Source of the DNA: JALZKA01 sp963725035
GTDB taxonomy: Bacteria > Actinomycetota > Thermoleophilia > Solirubrobacterales > 70-9
Reading direction: 5' to 3'
Assembly (NCBI GenBank): GCA_963725035.1
Contig: CAVRWX010000004.1
Location: forward strand, 1 to 50,037
DNA length: 50,037 nt
This document shows positions 32,905-42,576 of this stretch, in pieces; positions within the stretch are counted from its first letter, which is position 1, and every line of letters starts with the position of its first letter. The notes under the pieces are model-generated. The model made no database searches and was not told the DNA's origin. It was given only the letters and a program-made list of their open reading frames with translations. The position numbers were made by a program, and so were the translations under genes.

Positions 32905-35286
32905 CTAACAGCTCACCGGGTCCGGGTCGAGCCCCTCGTCGATCTTCGCCTTCTCCTTCGAGTTGTCGCCCGGCCCGCAGTTGATCTCGACATCGGCCTC
33001 GCCGTCCTTCGCGTCGATCACGTCGACGCCGCCGAGGCCGCGAATCAAGTCGGGGTCGCCGCCGCCGATCAGGAGGTTGGGTCCGTCCGAGCCGAAGATG
33101 CTGTCGTTGCCCTCGGACCCCTGGACGCCTTCGACGCTGTGGAACACGTCGTCACCGGTGTTCGGCCCGAAGGCGGTCTGCTCTTCCAGGTCGATCGTCA
33201 CCGGTCCGCCGTTGTTGTAGCTCACGAAATCGGTGCCCTTGCCGGCGTCGATCTCGTCCGGCGAGTCCGAGCTCTCGCCCGCCAGGATCGTGTCGTCGCC
33301 CTTCCCTGAGCACACCGTGTCCTGAGCTCCATAGATGTTCATCTGGTCGTTGCCGGCTTGTGTGAACATGACGTCGTTCTCAGCGTGCGAGCCCTGGAGC
33401 TGATCGTTGCCCGTGCGTCCCACGTCCGCGTTGGGGCCGATCACGAATACGCCACGACACGCGACCCGCTCGATCGAGCCGGCGTCGCAGCCCTCATCCT
33501 GCGGGCGCGGAACGCCGCGGGCGTCCGTCGCCAGGCGCCTGCCCTTCACCTTGCACTTGCCCGGCGGAACGAGGTCGAGGGCCGCGCTCGAGTTGTTGGT
33601 GAACGCGTTGGTGAGCGGGAGCGTCACGGGGTCGAAGGGCGGAATCCCGGGCATCCCCACCGGTGGGCTGCCGTTGTAGACGAGCGCGTTCAAGAAGTCT
33701 GAGTCGTGCGAGTCGGTCGCCGCGTCGATTCCACAGTCCGTGTCGATCACGTCCTCGACGTTGAATCCCAGGCTCTCGATCGACCCCGCCCCGATTTCGC
33801 AGCCGTCGGCTCCTTGGTCGATGATCGAAGCACGGATCGTGATGCCGTTGGTGGGCAACCCGACGAACATCGCGTCGCCGTCGTCGGACCCCGTCCCGGC
33901 CTCGTTTCCCCTGAACGTCGTGAACTCGATCCTGGCGCTGCCTAATCCGACGCCCCCCTCCGCGACGAAAACGCCGCCCCCGTTCGCGTTCACAAACGGC
34001 GCCTCGTTATCGCTGACGGTCGAGTTGATGAGCTCGAGATCGGTGCCGGATGCGGTGATGCCCGCCCCCGTCTGGAAGTTTCCGCTCGCGATCTCGTTGT
34101 TGGTGATACTGCTCCTGACGAACCGCAGCACGTTTGCCTCGGACCCGCCGCCGTAGTTGGCATAGACGCCGCCACCCGATGCGACCGAGGAGCTGTCGGG
34201 CGCCGTCGCGACGTTCGCGTCGATGGCCGACTCGGTGAAGGTCGTATCGGCCTGGGTGTAAACGCCGCCTGCCGACTCGGCCTCGTTCTCGATGATCGCG
34301 CTCCGCTTGGCGATGAAGCGCGCATCGGTGCCTGTCACATTCACCCCGCCAGCGAGTTGCGAGGCGGTGTTCTCCTCGACGGTCGTGTCCGTGAGCTTGA
34401 GTGTGATGCGCTCGTTGTCGGCCGGACTCATCGCGATGCCGCCGCCCGAACCGGACGATCCGCCCACGGCCTGGTTCTGGCGGAGGACCGCCGCCGTGAC
34501 CGAGAGGTCGTCCTCCACGTAGATCCCGCCGCCCCGGCTCATGTCTCCGGGGCCACTCAACGCGCTGTTGTTCGAGATCTGAGGCTGGTTGAGACTGCCA
34601 CCCTTGCCCTTGATCGTCACGGGCCGGTTCGACCAGATCGCGCCGCCCGCTGAATCGCCAGGGCCGGAGGCCGAGTTGCCATTGATAAGGAAGCGCCCAC
34701 GAATATCGAGGCGCTTGCAGCCCTCGCAGGCGACCGCGCCGCCCCGAAGGTCCGCATTGTTGCCCTGAAGCGTCACGTCGATCAGCTTGAGGGCCGCCTT
34801 GTTGCCTACGGCCCTGATCGCGCCGCCTGAGTTGTCTTGCGAGTCGACGTCTGAGATCTCGATGTTCTTGACCGTTACCGGGCTTCCCGAGACCTCGAGG
34901 ATGCGCTCCGTCCATCCCGCCCCGACGAAGATCTGGGATGGCGAAAATGACCCGTTGGTGCCGACGATCGTGAGCTTGCCGCCGCCGTCGTGGTCGAGGT
35001 CGCCGCCGGCATTCGGGCCGGTCCCGACGTCGATCGAAAGGACCACATCGGCCAGCATCTCGATCTTGTCGGGCTTCTTCGAGCCCTTGGGGCAGCCACC
35101 GAACGCCTGGTTCGTGCGCGCCGCCTCGATCGCCTCGCGCAGACTGCACTGCGTGCCGTTCTCATCGAACTGGTCCGCGTCGGTCTCGAGCGTGATCGTC
35201 GCCGCGCCCGCTGGCACGGCCCATAGCAGCGCGAGTCCTGCGGCCAATGCCCCTGCCCGAACGATCAACGCTTCCCCTGAGCGCAT
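32905..35286 (-). CDS. Secreted CSLREA beta-helix protein with Ca-binding repeats
   Basis: 793 residues, no frameshift. Signal peptide (about 1-30). CSLREA motif GTQCSLREAIEAARTNQ, then a right-handed beta helix of many short rungs rich in GG, Asn and Thr (EENTASQLAGGVN, NNEIASGNFQTGAGI) typical of adhesin or polysaccharide-active beta helices. The C-terminal third has RTX-like GxDxx repeats (GNDQMNIYG, GKGDDTILAG, GNDSIFGSDGPNLLIGGGDPDLIRG) that bind Ca2+ in the family, though the consensus is imperfect. Ends DPDPVSC, with a final Cys. Likely exported, possibly cell-surface. Confidence 0.87.
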   Translation of the reverse strand: MRSGEALIVRAGALAAGLALLWAVPAGAATITLETDADQFDENGTQCSLREAIEAARTNQAFGGCPKGSKKPDKIEMLADVVLSIDVGTGPNAGGDLDHDGGGKLTIVGTNGSFSPSQIFVGAGWTERILEVSGSPVTVKNIEISDVDSQDNSGGAIRAVGNKAALKLIDVTLQGNNADLRGGAVACEGCKRLDIRGRFLINGNSASGPGDSAGGAIWSNRPVTIKGKGGSLNQPQISNNSALSGPGDMSRGGGIYVEDDLSVTAAVLRQNQAVGGSSGSGGGIAMSPADNERITLKLTDTTVEENTASQLAGGVNVTGTDARFIAKRSAIIENEAESAGGVYTQADTTFTESAIDANVATAPDSSSVASGGGVYANYGGGSEANVLRFVRSSITNNEIASGNFQTGAGITASGTDLELINSTVSDNEAPFVNANGGGVFVAEGGVGLGSARIEFTTFRGNEAGTGSDDGDAMFVGLPTNGITIRASIIDQGADGCEIGAGSIESLGFNVEDVIDTDCGIDAATDSHDSDFLNALVYNGSPPVGMPGIPPFDPVTLPLTNAFTNNSSAALDLVPPGKCKVKGRRLATDARGVPRPQDEGCDAGSIERVACRGVFVIGPNADVGRTGNDQLQGSHAENDVMFTQAGNDQMNIYGAQDTVCSGKGDDTILAGESSDSPDEIDAGKGTDFVSYNNGGPVTIDLEEQTAFGPNTGDDVFHSVEGVQGSEGNDSIFGSDGPNLLIGGGDPDLIRGLGGVDVIDAKDGEADVEINCGPGDNSKEKAKIDEGLDPDPVSC

Positions 35287-35323
35287 GGCTGCGCACGTTA
35301 CACGTCTCCCTAGGCTTTGCCAA

Positions 35324-35867
35324 GTGAGCGGGAAGACCTTCGCAGCGGTGATGGCCGTGCTCGGCGTGATCGCGCTCCTCGGCTTCGGCGTGGTCACCAA
35401 GGGCGAGCAGGCGCTGGAGGTCGGCGAGACGGTGCCTTCGGTCGAGCTGGAGTTCCTCGCGCCCGAGGGCTCGGGCTTCGCCGGCCAGACCACGTCCGTC
35501 GACGACTACCGACGGCCAGTGGGTCCTCCTCAACATCTGGGCCTCGTGGTGCGGGCCCTGCAAGGACGAGTCGCCCGACCTCGTCGACTTCCAGAGCGAG
35601 CACAGCAACGCCGACTTCACGATCCTCGGCATCCAGACCCAGGACGGGACCGAGGACGGCCTCGAGTTCGTCGAGGAGTTCGGCCTGAACTACCCCTCGC
35701 ATCCGCGACGGCTCGGGCGACTACGCCGACGACCTGGGCGCGTCCGGCGTCCCCGAGACGATCCTCGTCGACCCCGAGGGCAAGGTCGCCTACTACCGCC
35801 CGGGCCCGGTCGACGCGGAGATCCTCCAGACCGAGATCCTCCGCCTCATCGAGGGCGAGCGTCATGA
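35324..35867 (+). CDS. TlpA/ResA-type thioredoxin-like protein, two insertions
   Basis: About 180 residues. N-terminal anchor (AVMAVLGVIALLGFGV) then a thioredoxin fold with catalytic WCGPC in NIWASWCGPCKDESPD and cis-proline segment SGVPETILVDPEGKV. Insertions near 35512 (restores YRGQWVLLNIWASWC) and at 35700 (restores NYPSIRDGSGDYADDLGASG). The exact stop is uncertain: it probably ends in TGA at 35865-35867, which overlaps the ccmH ATG, but needs one more frame adjustment. Likely keeps apocytochrome or CcmH cysteines reduced (CcmG-like). Confidence 0.8.
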
Positions 35868-36390
35868 CCGCTCCCGCGAATCGCCGACCGCGAGCGAATC
35901 GCCGGAGCATCGTGCACGCCTCCCGCGGCGACCGCTCCTCGCCGCGGCGCTCATCGCGCTCGGCGATCGGCCGCCACCGCGCCGCCTCGCGCCAGGAGCC
36001 GCAGACCACCCTCCCCGACGTCGAGGACGAGGTGATGTGCCCGGTCTGCGGCACGACCCTCGAGCTCGCCTCCGACTCCCCCCAGGCGATCGACGAGCGC
36101 GAGCAGATCCGCGAGCTCATCGCCGAGGGCCTCACGAAGGAGGAGATCAAGGACGAGCTCGTCGCCGAGTTCGGCCCCGAGGTCCTCGCCGAGCCCGAGC
36201 AACGAGGGCTTCGACCTGGCCGCCTGGCTCGTCCCAGGCCTGGCCGTCCTGGTCGGCGCCGCCCTCGCCTTCATCGCCGTCCGCCGCTGGCGTGGTAATT
36301 CGCTCCCGCCCAGCGAAACCGGGTACCCACGGCGAAACGCCCGACGACCGGGAGCGGCTCGACGAGGACCTCAAGCGCTACGAGTTGTAG
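35864..36390 (+). CDS. ccmH: CcmH-type cytochrome c biogenesis protein, several frame breaks
   Basis: About 170 residues joined. Signal segment, then the reactive pair in EVMCPVCGTTLELASDSPQA, followed by the typical EREQIRELIAEGLTKEEIKDELVAEFGPEVLAEP and, after an extra base near 36197, SNEGFDLAAWLVPGLAVLVGAALAFIAV (membrane helix). Another extra base near 36297 leads into the C-terminal tail to the TAG at 36390. The signal-peptide region also needs a frame step near 35950. CcmH reduces the apocytochrome CxxCH cysteines together with TlpA. Separated by 13 kb from ccmEF. Confidence 0.8.
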
Positions 36391-36513
36391 CTGGGTCGTC
36401 AGCCAGCGACCATCAGGAAAGCCGCACGGCGGGATTCCGCTGCAACGTCATCAGCCTTTGCCCCAACGACCACGTTCTGTTCGATCGAAGGGGACAGCTG
36501 CTCGTCCGACGCT

Positions 36514-36606
36514 CTAGAGATCCTCGACGGGCCACGGGAAGGTACGTGCGCCACAGTGAAGGCAGGACACGAGCTCGACGCCGCTCGCTTGCGTTCCACG
36601 CGACAC
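36514..36606 (-). CDS. Possible small zinc-ribbon ORF
   Basis: A 30-codon frame from GTG 36606 ends SGVELVSCLHCGARTFPWPVEDL-stop. The CLHC knuckle with the following GARTFPW looks like the end of a small zinc ribbon; open frame extends upstream (reading QAIPWCVSRG) without a start codon, so the true start may need a frame correction. Other frames here also look protein-like because of the high GC content. Weak call. Confidence 0.3.
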   Translation of the reverse strand: MSRGTQASGVELVSCLHCGARTFPWPVEDL

Positions 36607-36634
36607 GCACCAGGGGATCGCCTGATCACCGCGC

Positions 36635-37441
36635 TTAGGTGCTTTTCGTCCAAAGCGCTGAGCTGCTGTCGGGCGGCTCGGCAAACGCGATCGGATTCCC
36701 GTCCGGGTCGGGGACCTTCACGTGGCGCCGCCGTTCGAGTAGGTCTCGACGCCTTCGGGCACTTCGCCTTTGCGGTGACCTCGATCGCCGTGCCGCGGCG
36801 CGATGCGGCCCGTGCCGGCGGGGCTCAATCTTCGCCACCGACTCGTACTCGTTCGACTTCTCGGGATCGCAGATCACGTAAGCCGCGTGCTCGCCGATGA
36901 AGTCGAGGGTCACGAAGCTTCGGACGTACCAGCCGCGGTCGCCCTTCGGCCTCGACTCCATGGTGTAGGTGTCGAGATGGCTTCCGGTCTGCACCGCGCC
37001 GCCACCTGTGGCCGAGGAGCCCTTGGGGCATTTGGCGGTGACGTCGGGCCGCTGATCGACGGAGCCGTCAACCACGTCGGGCTCCTCCACGATGGAGAGC
37101 TTGTCGCCTTTGCGGCAGACCGCGTAGCTCTTTGCCTGGCGCTCCTCTGACCGGAGGTTGTCGATCACGGCGTACCACTTGCGATCGCCGGTTGGGAAGA
37201 GCGACTTGACCCTGGTGCCGATTTCCAGCGGGTCTGTCAGGGTGATGGAGAAGCCGCCGCCAGTCACCTGCGACCCGGCTTTGCACTTCGCCAGCTGCGT
37301 CGACAGGTTGTTTCCGGCCAGCGTGAACTCTTCGCTTACGACGGTCCTCTCCCCCGCCCCGGCAAGCGCAAGCGGCGCCAGCACGGCGGACATCGCGAGA
37401 AGCGTCCCTGCTGCCTTCGAGCTCTTCCCTTTGAGCCTCAC
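36635..37441 (-). CDS. Secreted Cys/GGG-repeat protein (family copy 3), broken near the 3' end
   Basis: Signal peptide (about 1-28), then two complete repeats like those at 11207 and 23658: KCKAGSQVTGGGF to YAVC and KCPKGSSATGGGAV to YVIC. A third repeat starts AKAKCPKGVETYSNGGAT in shifted frames. Joining it needs three restored G bases near 36820, 36768 and 36725 (each a G-run shortened by one), after which it ends VKVPDPDGNPIAFAEPPDS. That tail resembles a VOC-domain end strand, so the third repeat may be replaced or truncated. Starts are fixed by the signal peptide. Confidence 0.68.
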   Translation of the reverse strand: MRLKGKSSKAAGTLLAMSAVLAPLALAGAGERTVVSEEFTLAGNNLSTQLAKCKAGSQVTGGGFSITLTDPLEIGTRVKSLFPTGDRKWYAVIDNLRSEERQAKSYAVCRKGDKLSIVEEPDVVDGSVDQRPDVTAKCPKGSSATGGGAVQTGSHLDTYTMESRPKGDRGWYVRSFVTLDFIGEHAAYVICDPEKSNEYESVAKIEPRRHGPHRAAARRSRSPQRRSARRRRDLLERRRHVKVPDPDGNPIAFAEPPDSSSALWTKST

Positions 37442-37534
37442 CCGGCGATTATCTCACGAATGCGGCCGGCGAAGAGATTCAGCAGTGGGACTTCTCGCTC
37501 CTCGCGAGTGCGGGACGCGGCTACGCTCGCAAGC

Positions 37535-38005
37535 GTGCTGATCGAAGGCCGCGAAGCTCCCGACTTCACCCTGCCCGACCAGGACGGGAACGCCGTCTCG
37601 CTCCACGGCCTCCGCGGCAAGTGGGTCGTCGTCTACTTCTACCCGCGCGCCGACACGCCCGGCTGTACAACCCAGGCCTGCGGCGTCCGCGACCGCTCCG
37701 CCGAATACGCGAAGGCCGGCGCCACGGTCCTCGGGATCTCCCCCGACCCCGTCTCGGCCGTCAAGAAGTTCGCCGACAAGAACTCGCTCCACTTCCGCCT
37801 CCTCGCCGACGAGGCGCACTCGGTCGCCGAGGACTGGGGTGTCTGGGCCGAGAAGTCGATGTACGGGAAGAAGTACTGGGGCGTCGTTCGGGCGACCTTC
37901 ATCATCGACCCGAGGGGCAAGGTCGCGCAGGTCTTCCCGAAGGTCTCGCCGAAGACGCACGACGACCAGGTGCTTGGCGCGCTCCGCGAGCTTCACGCGG
38001 GCTAG
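37535..38005 (+). CDS. bcp: Thioredoxin-dependent peroxiredoxin, Bcp/PrxQ type
   Basis: 156 residues. Peroxidatic Cys44 in TPGCTTQACG with resolving Cys49 five residues on, the atypical two-cysteine Bcp arrangement. Other marks: APDFTLPDQDG, FYPRADTPGCT, KYWGVVRATFIIDPRGKV. Reduces hydroperoxides in the cytoplasm with thioredoxin. GTG 37535 starts at the usual domain boundary. Confidence 0.94.
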   Translation: MLIEGREAPDFTLPDQDGNAVSLHGLRGKWVVVYFYPRADTPGCTTQACGVRDRSAEYAKAGATVLGISPDPVSAVKKFADKNSLHFRLLADEAHSVAEDWGVWAEKSMYGKKYWGVVRATFIIDPRGKVAQVFPKVSPKTHDDQVLGALRELHAG

Positions 38006-38031
38006 AGATCGCTGGCACAGACGCGCGCCGG

Positions 38032-38760
38032 CTAGGTCCGCGAGACGAACACGCGGTGGCCAGGCGCGAACGAGCGCCCGGCGTAGCCTCGGCGCGTCTG
38101 CACCTTGAAGTGCGCCTCGCGGAGCATGTCCTCGATCTCCGAGGCAGGCCACAGGCGGAGGCGGTGGACCTCCTCCGAGCGGCGGTAGGTCGCGCCGCCT
38201 GAGATGCGGCGGAACGTGGTGATGCGGCGCTGGAGCTTTTGCCCCTTGCGGTCCTCCGAGGCCGTGTAGAGGATCGCCCAGTCGTCGCCGGCGCGGAACG
38301 CCGAGTCCTCGCCGGCCGGGACGCGCCCGGGCGTGGCCAGGTCGAAGACGAAGAGCCCGCCGGGACGAAGCGAGGAGCGAACGCGCCCGAAGAGGTCGCG
38401 AAGCTCGGCCTTCGTGCCGGAGGCCGAGCCGACGTATCCCAGGACCTCGCCGATCGCGAGCACCGCGTCGCACTCGGGGATCGGCGCGTCCACCCACGAT
38501 CCGACGCGGAAGCGCGCCAGCGGCGCGCGCGAGCGGGCGAGCCCGATCATCGCGCGCGACGCGTCGATGCCCAGCACCTCGTGCCCCGCCTCCGAGAGCG
38601 CCGCCGCGGTCGCGCCGGATCCGCAGCCGAGCTCGATCACCCGCGCCTCCTCCACCCTGCGCTCGGCGAGCATGCGAACGACGAACGGGGTCGCCTCGGC
38701 GGCGAGGTCGAGGAAGCCGGCGTCGTGGATGTAGGCGACGTCTGTCCCGTAATCAGCCAT
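38032..38760 (-). CDS. SAM-dependent methyltransferase
   Basis: 242 residues. Class I Rossmann methyltransferase: motif I IELGCGSGATAAALSEAG (about 43-60), acidic residue for SAM ribose in LGIDASRAM, motif III LAIGEVLGY, and RPGGLFVFDLATP. Substrate unknown. ATG overlaps the TGA of the exchanger gene (TGATG), so it is co-translated as the second gene. Confidence 0.87.
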   Translation of the reverse strand: MADYGTDVAYIHDAGFLDLAAEATPFVVRMLAERRVEEARVIELGCGSGATAAALSEAGHEVLGIDASRAMIGLARSRAPLARFRVGSWVDAPIPECDAVLAIGEVLGYVGSASGTKAELRDLFGRVRSSLRPGGLFVFDLATPGRVPAGEDSAFRAGDDWAILYTASEDRKGQKLQRRITTFRRISGGATYRRSEEVHRLRLWPASEIEDMLREAHFKVQTRRGYAGRSFAPGHRVFVSRT

Positions 38761-39766
38761 CAGGTGGCCAAAACGTAGAACAGGAAGGCGATGAAGAGGC
38801 CGATCCAGGCCAGGACCGCTGGCAGCGTGAAGCGGCTCTTGCCGTGGACCTCGTAGTACGCGATGAGCGCCGCCGACGAGGCCGAGGACGCCGGAGACGA
38901 TCGCGAAGCGGGTCGAGGTCCCACTCGGTGAGGAGAAGCCCGATCGCGATGGGAATCGTCGACTGAAAGACCATCGCGCCGGTGATGTTCCCGAGCGCCA
39001 GCGCGTCCTTGCCGTCTCGGACCCAGAAGAACGAGTTGGCCTTCTCGGGCAGCTCGGTCGCAAGCGGCGCGAGGATAAGCGAGAGGACGAGCGGCTCGAT
39101 GCCGATGTCCTTCGGCGACGTGGAGGAGCTCCTCGACGAAGAGGTGGGCGCCGCCGATGATCGCGGCCGAGGCCGACGACGAGCTGGATCACGATCAGGT
39201 TCAGCTTTGGGTCGTCACGGTGCGGCGTGCGGTCGAGGATCAGCGGGCCGATGTCCTCGACCTCCTGGACGTCGCCGCCCTCGCGGAGGGTGCGGCGGAC
39301 GTAGGTGGCGTAGGCGCCGATGAAGAGGACGACGAGCGGAATCTGCGCCCAGGTCGGAAGCGGCGCCGCGCCCACGGCGATGCCGAGGGCGAAGAAGATC
39401 AGGAAGAAGCGAAGGTCGCGCTGGAGCGTGGGGCCATGGGCCCTGAGCTCGGTTCCCTGCTCGCGCCGGTCCTTGTAGATGAACGCCGAGACGCCCACGA
39501 GGCCCATCGCGATCGTGGCGAGGAGAAAGGGCGCGCCGATGATCGCGCCGACGGCCACCTCCTCCGCGCCCTCGGCGCCGCCGACGATCGCGACGATCGG
39601 GATCAGCGTCTCGGGCATCGCCGTTCCGACCGCCGCCAGGAGCGAGCCCACGGCGCCCTGGCCCAGTGTCGAGCCGGTGCCCCATCCACTCGATGGCGTT
39701 CGTGAAGATGTAGGCTCCGGCGAGGATGACCGCGAACGAAATGACGAGAAGGAGGAGAGGCGGCAC
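38760..39766 (-). CDS. Sodium/calcium exchanger family membrane protein, five insertions
   Basis: About 333 residues joined, with ten or so helices. CaCA superfamily alpha repeats: AAVGTAMPETLIP (G-x-SxPE type) and, in the second half, LAPLATELPEKANSFFWV with the equivalent ATELPEK motif. Insertions near 39661, 39167, 39113, 38911 and 38870; each removal gives continuous membrane sequence (for example GLAAIIGGAHLFVEELL and GALIAYYEVHGK). Antiports Ca2+ for Na+ or another cation, as in YrbG/ChaA relatives. First of two genes with the methyltransferase. Confidence 0.83.
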
Positions 39767-39805
39767 GAGCGCCTCAACCTACCTAGCCAGGCACAGTCAG
39801 CCCGG

Positions 39806-41002
39806 CTACAGCGCCGTTCCCTGCGCCGAGATGACTCCGAAGTCGCAGCTGCTCCCGCTGTTCGAGCCCACGTAGTTCAGGAACACGGTCTTGCCGTTCG
39901 GCTGCACGTAGCCGATCTGGCCGTTCCGCGACAGGTTCCCAAGGTTGAGGATGAACTCGGGGATCGCTTCGGTTTTCGAGAAGTCCGGGTACGAGGTCTG
40001 AATCGGAGTCTCCGTCGCCGATGATCGAGACGTGAAGGAGCGAATCGGATTTCGAGGTACTCGCGAAGACCTTCATCGAGCCCGCGTGGCACGAGGCAGA
40101 GAGCTTCAGCCCATCCTCCTCGTAGAAGACCTCCGGGGCGATGTGTCGTCCGCGGAAAAGCTTCCCTGTGGCGCTGGTCTTGTCGATCCCGACCGCCGAG
40201 CACTTGCCGCCCGGCGCTGGCCGGCGGCCACGTCACGAAGCGGAACCCCTCCGCACCGAGCGACAGACTGACGACGTCGCCGATGTCGGCGAGCGTCGGA
40301 CCGCGCCGGTGTTGCCGAACAGGATCGAGAACTGGTCGAGCGGGCTGTAGAACCTCTGTCTCGAGACCGTGCCGGGCTGAAGTGATTTACCCCCACCAGC
40401 CTCTCCGCCCTCCGCGCCGTCGACCACGGGACTGTCGAAGGTGCACTCGAGATTTATCTGCCACGGATCAGGCGGATCAAGCTCACGAAACTCGGAGGTC
40501 TTGCCGGTGATCAGGTCGCGCGGCCCCACCTCGGTGACGATGCCCGCCCATACGCACTGGCTGAAGAGGCCCCTCGCGGCTCGGCCGGGGTCTTGGTGGT
40601 GGAACAGGAAGTCAACCGTCGCCACCTTCCTGAGGCGAGGGTCGAACGCGACCAGCTCGCCAATGCCGTCTTCCCAGGAGGCCGATGACGACTGGCCCTT
40701 TGAGCCGGACGTGTTACTGCCCGTAAAGCCATCGGGTCGGACCGTGAACTCACGCTTGAACCAGTCCGTGCGCGCCGTGTACGTGATCAGGGCGCCATCG
40801 GAAGCATTCGGGCAGCTCGCCTTGATCGAGAACACGCGCCCCTTGTAGAGCGTCTTCGCCTTGTCGCCCTGGTTCGCCCGGTACTCGAGCACCTCGGATT
40901 TCGTCTTGAAGGGCTTGCTGTCCCGGCCAGCGCCGGAGGCAGCCTCGAGCCACAGCGCACGGCACAAAGCGCCAGCGACGCAACCAATCCCCTGCTTGAC
41001 AC
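39806..41002 (-). CDS. Secreted hypothetical protein, several frame breaks
   Basis: About 395 residues if joined. From GTG 41002 a hydrophobic segment (RGLVASLALCAV) fits a signal peptide, but the frame must change near 40945 to reach SKPFKTKSEVLEYRANQGDKAKTLY; the mature part then reads to FGNTGAV near 40300. Changes near 40305 (one base missing), 40212 (extra base, restores ASAGGKCSAVGID) and 40010 (extra base, restores ETPIQTSYPDF) lead to a C-terminus QGTAL at 39806. Paired cysteines occur through the protein. No family recognised. N-terminus uncertain. Confidence 0.6.
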
Positions 41003-41099
41003 GCGAGCCACCCCACGTTGAGCGATCGTACGATCTAGCGCCTGCGCCGTCGCCACCCCGAGCAGTCGGGTGACTCAACCACGCCGCAGGCTAGAAAGC

Positions 41100-41288
41100 C
41101 TAGGTGTTGTTGGGCTCGGAGGAACGGAGTTCCGCTACCTCGGCCTCAAGCGCTGCGAGTCGGCGCTTCAGGTCAGCGATCAGGTTGGTGAGCAGGTCGT
41201 TGTTGGCGTTGACAGTGCGCCACCGATCGGCCTCAGCGCCGAAACCACCGGGATCGATCTCAGTAAGCGAGGGAGTTGATTCATCCAT
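41100..41288 (-). CDS. Small hypothetical protein with coiled coil
   Basis: 62 residues: acidic, disordered N-terminus, then a leucine heptad-like helix (LLTNLIADLKRRLAALEAEVAELRS, about 32-56). No family recognised. ATG start; no neighbour shares its strand closely. Confidence 0.5.
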   Translation of the reverse strand: MDESTPSLTEIDPGGFGAEADRWRTVNANNDLLTNLIADLKRRLAALEAEVAELRSSEPNNT

Positions 41289-41357
41289 GCCGACACCCTA
41301 CGTTTTTTGAATGGATACGCGTAACCGCCGTCACTCTGGCCCCGTCGATTCGTCCGC

Positions 41358-42491
41358 TCAGGCGTAGAGGAACGCCAGCGCCAAGACCAGGTACACGGCC
41401 AGGAGCTGGATCCCCTCCCACCAGTTCGACTCGCCCTCCTGCGTCACGTAGTTCGCGATGAGGACGGCGACAAGCACTCCGCCGAGCTCGAAGCCGTTGA
41501 AGACGAGCGGCATCGGGTTCGGCCCGATGACGAACGAGAGGAGGACGAGGATCGGCGCCACGAAGAGGGCGATCTGCGCGGCCGAGCCGATCGAGATGTT
41601 GACCGCCAGGTCCATCTTGTCCTTCTTCGCGACGAGGACGGCGACCCAGTGCTCGGCCGCGTTGCCGACGACCGCGACGATGATGATCCCCACGAAGAAC
41701 TCGGAGATGCCGATCGACTCGGACGCTTCGGAGATCGAGCCGACGAGGATCTCGGAGACCAGGCCGACAGCGGCGCCGGCGATCGCCAGCATCATGATCG
41801 ATTTGCGGACGGACCAGCCGTAGGTCGCGTGGCCGTGGCCGCTTTCTCCTGCGCCCTCCTCTTCTTCGGCGACGGGGTTGAAGAGGTCCTTATGGGTGCG
41901 AAGCGAGAAGATGAGCCCCGCCAGGTACGTAAAGCCGAGCACAATCGCCACGCCGATCGAGAGCTCTTCGAGGTCCGAGCCGTAGTTGACGATCTCCGCG
42001 TCGATCGGCGGCAGGCCGCCACCATCGACCAGGGCGTAGATCGCGGGCATGATCAGTGCCGCGACTGCCAGGAAGAGCATCGTCGCCTGCGCGTTGGCGG
42101 CGGTTCGGTTGAAGACCTGCTTCTTGCGCCCGATCCCGCCGACGAACATCGAGAGGCCGAGCACCAGCAGGAGGTTGCCCAGGATCGAGCCGATGATCGA
42201 GGCCTTCACGACCTCCTGGAGCCCCTCGGCCAGAAGGAAGATGGCGATGATCAGCTCGGCCGCGTTGCCGAAGGTGACGTTCAGGAAGCCGCCGATCCCC
42301 GGCCCCGACCGCGCCGCCAGCTCCTCGGTCGCGAGGCCCATCAGCGCCGCCGTCGGGATGATCCCCGCGGCCGCGCAGAAGAAGATGATCGTCGCGTCCG
42401 CGTGGAAGACGAACTCGAGCAGGACCGCGAGCAGGATGAACGGCGTCAGGAGGTACGGCCAGCCCTGCGCTGAGAAGAGAAAGCGGCTCAC
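41358..42491 (-). CDS. Calcium/proton antiporter (CAX/ChaA)
   Basis: 377 residues, about eleven helices. The two alpha repeats are clear: VTFGNAAELIIAIFLL and VVGNAAEHWVAVLVAKKDKMDLAVNISIGSAAQ. Between them lies an acidic/His loop (EEEEGAGESGHGHATYG) as in many bacterial CAX proteins. It exports Ca2+ (and perhaps Mn2+ or Na+) using the proton gradient. A strong hairpin lies about 30 bases upstream of the ATG, probably the terminator of the preceding lipoprotein gene. Confidence 0.93.
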   Translation of the reverse strand: MSRFLFSAQGWPYLLTPFILLAVLLEFVFHADATIIFFCAAAGIIPTAALMGLATEELAARSGPGIGGFLNVTFGNAAELIIAIFLLAEGLQEVVKASIIGSILGNLLLVLGLSMFVGGIGRKKQVFNRTAANAQATMLFLAVAALIMPAIYALVDGGGLPPIDAEIVNYGSDLEELSIGVAIVLGFTYLAGLIFSLRTHKDLFNPVAEEEEGAGESGHGHATYGWSVRKSIMMLAIAGAAVGLVSEILVGSISEASESIGISEFFVGIIIVAVVGNAAEHWVAVLVAKKDKMDLAVNISIGSAAQIALFVAPILVLLSFVIGPNPMPLVFNGFELGGVLVAVLIANYVTQEGESNWWEGIQLLAVYLVLALAFLYA

Positions 42492-42520
42492 GAGGCCGTC
42501 AATCTACCGGCGCGGAACGA

Positions 42521-42549
42521 CCGAGGCCCCGGCGGAACCGGGGCCTCGG
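42521..42549. terminator. Strong intrinsic hairpin between lipoprotein gene and cax
   Basis: Perfect 12-bp stem CCGAGGCCCCGG/CCGGGGCCTCGG with a five-base loop. It lies 28 bases past the stop of the minus-strand lipoprotein gene and 30 bases before the cax start, so it ends the lipoprotein transcript. No U tract, as is common in GC-rich actinobacteria. Confidence 0.8.
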
Positions 42550-42576
42550 GTCAGTCAATGGATCTGAAGCGTGCCG

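Noticed and set aside
36399..36653. 84-residue minus-strand frame as a gene
   Set aside because: Low-complexity composition, no start signal, and it conflicts with the adjacent repeat-protein gene and the zinc-ribbon-like frame.
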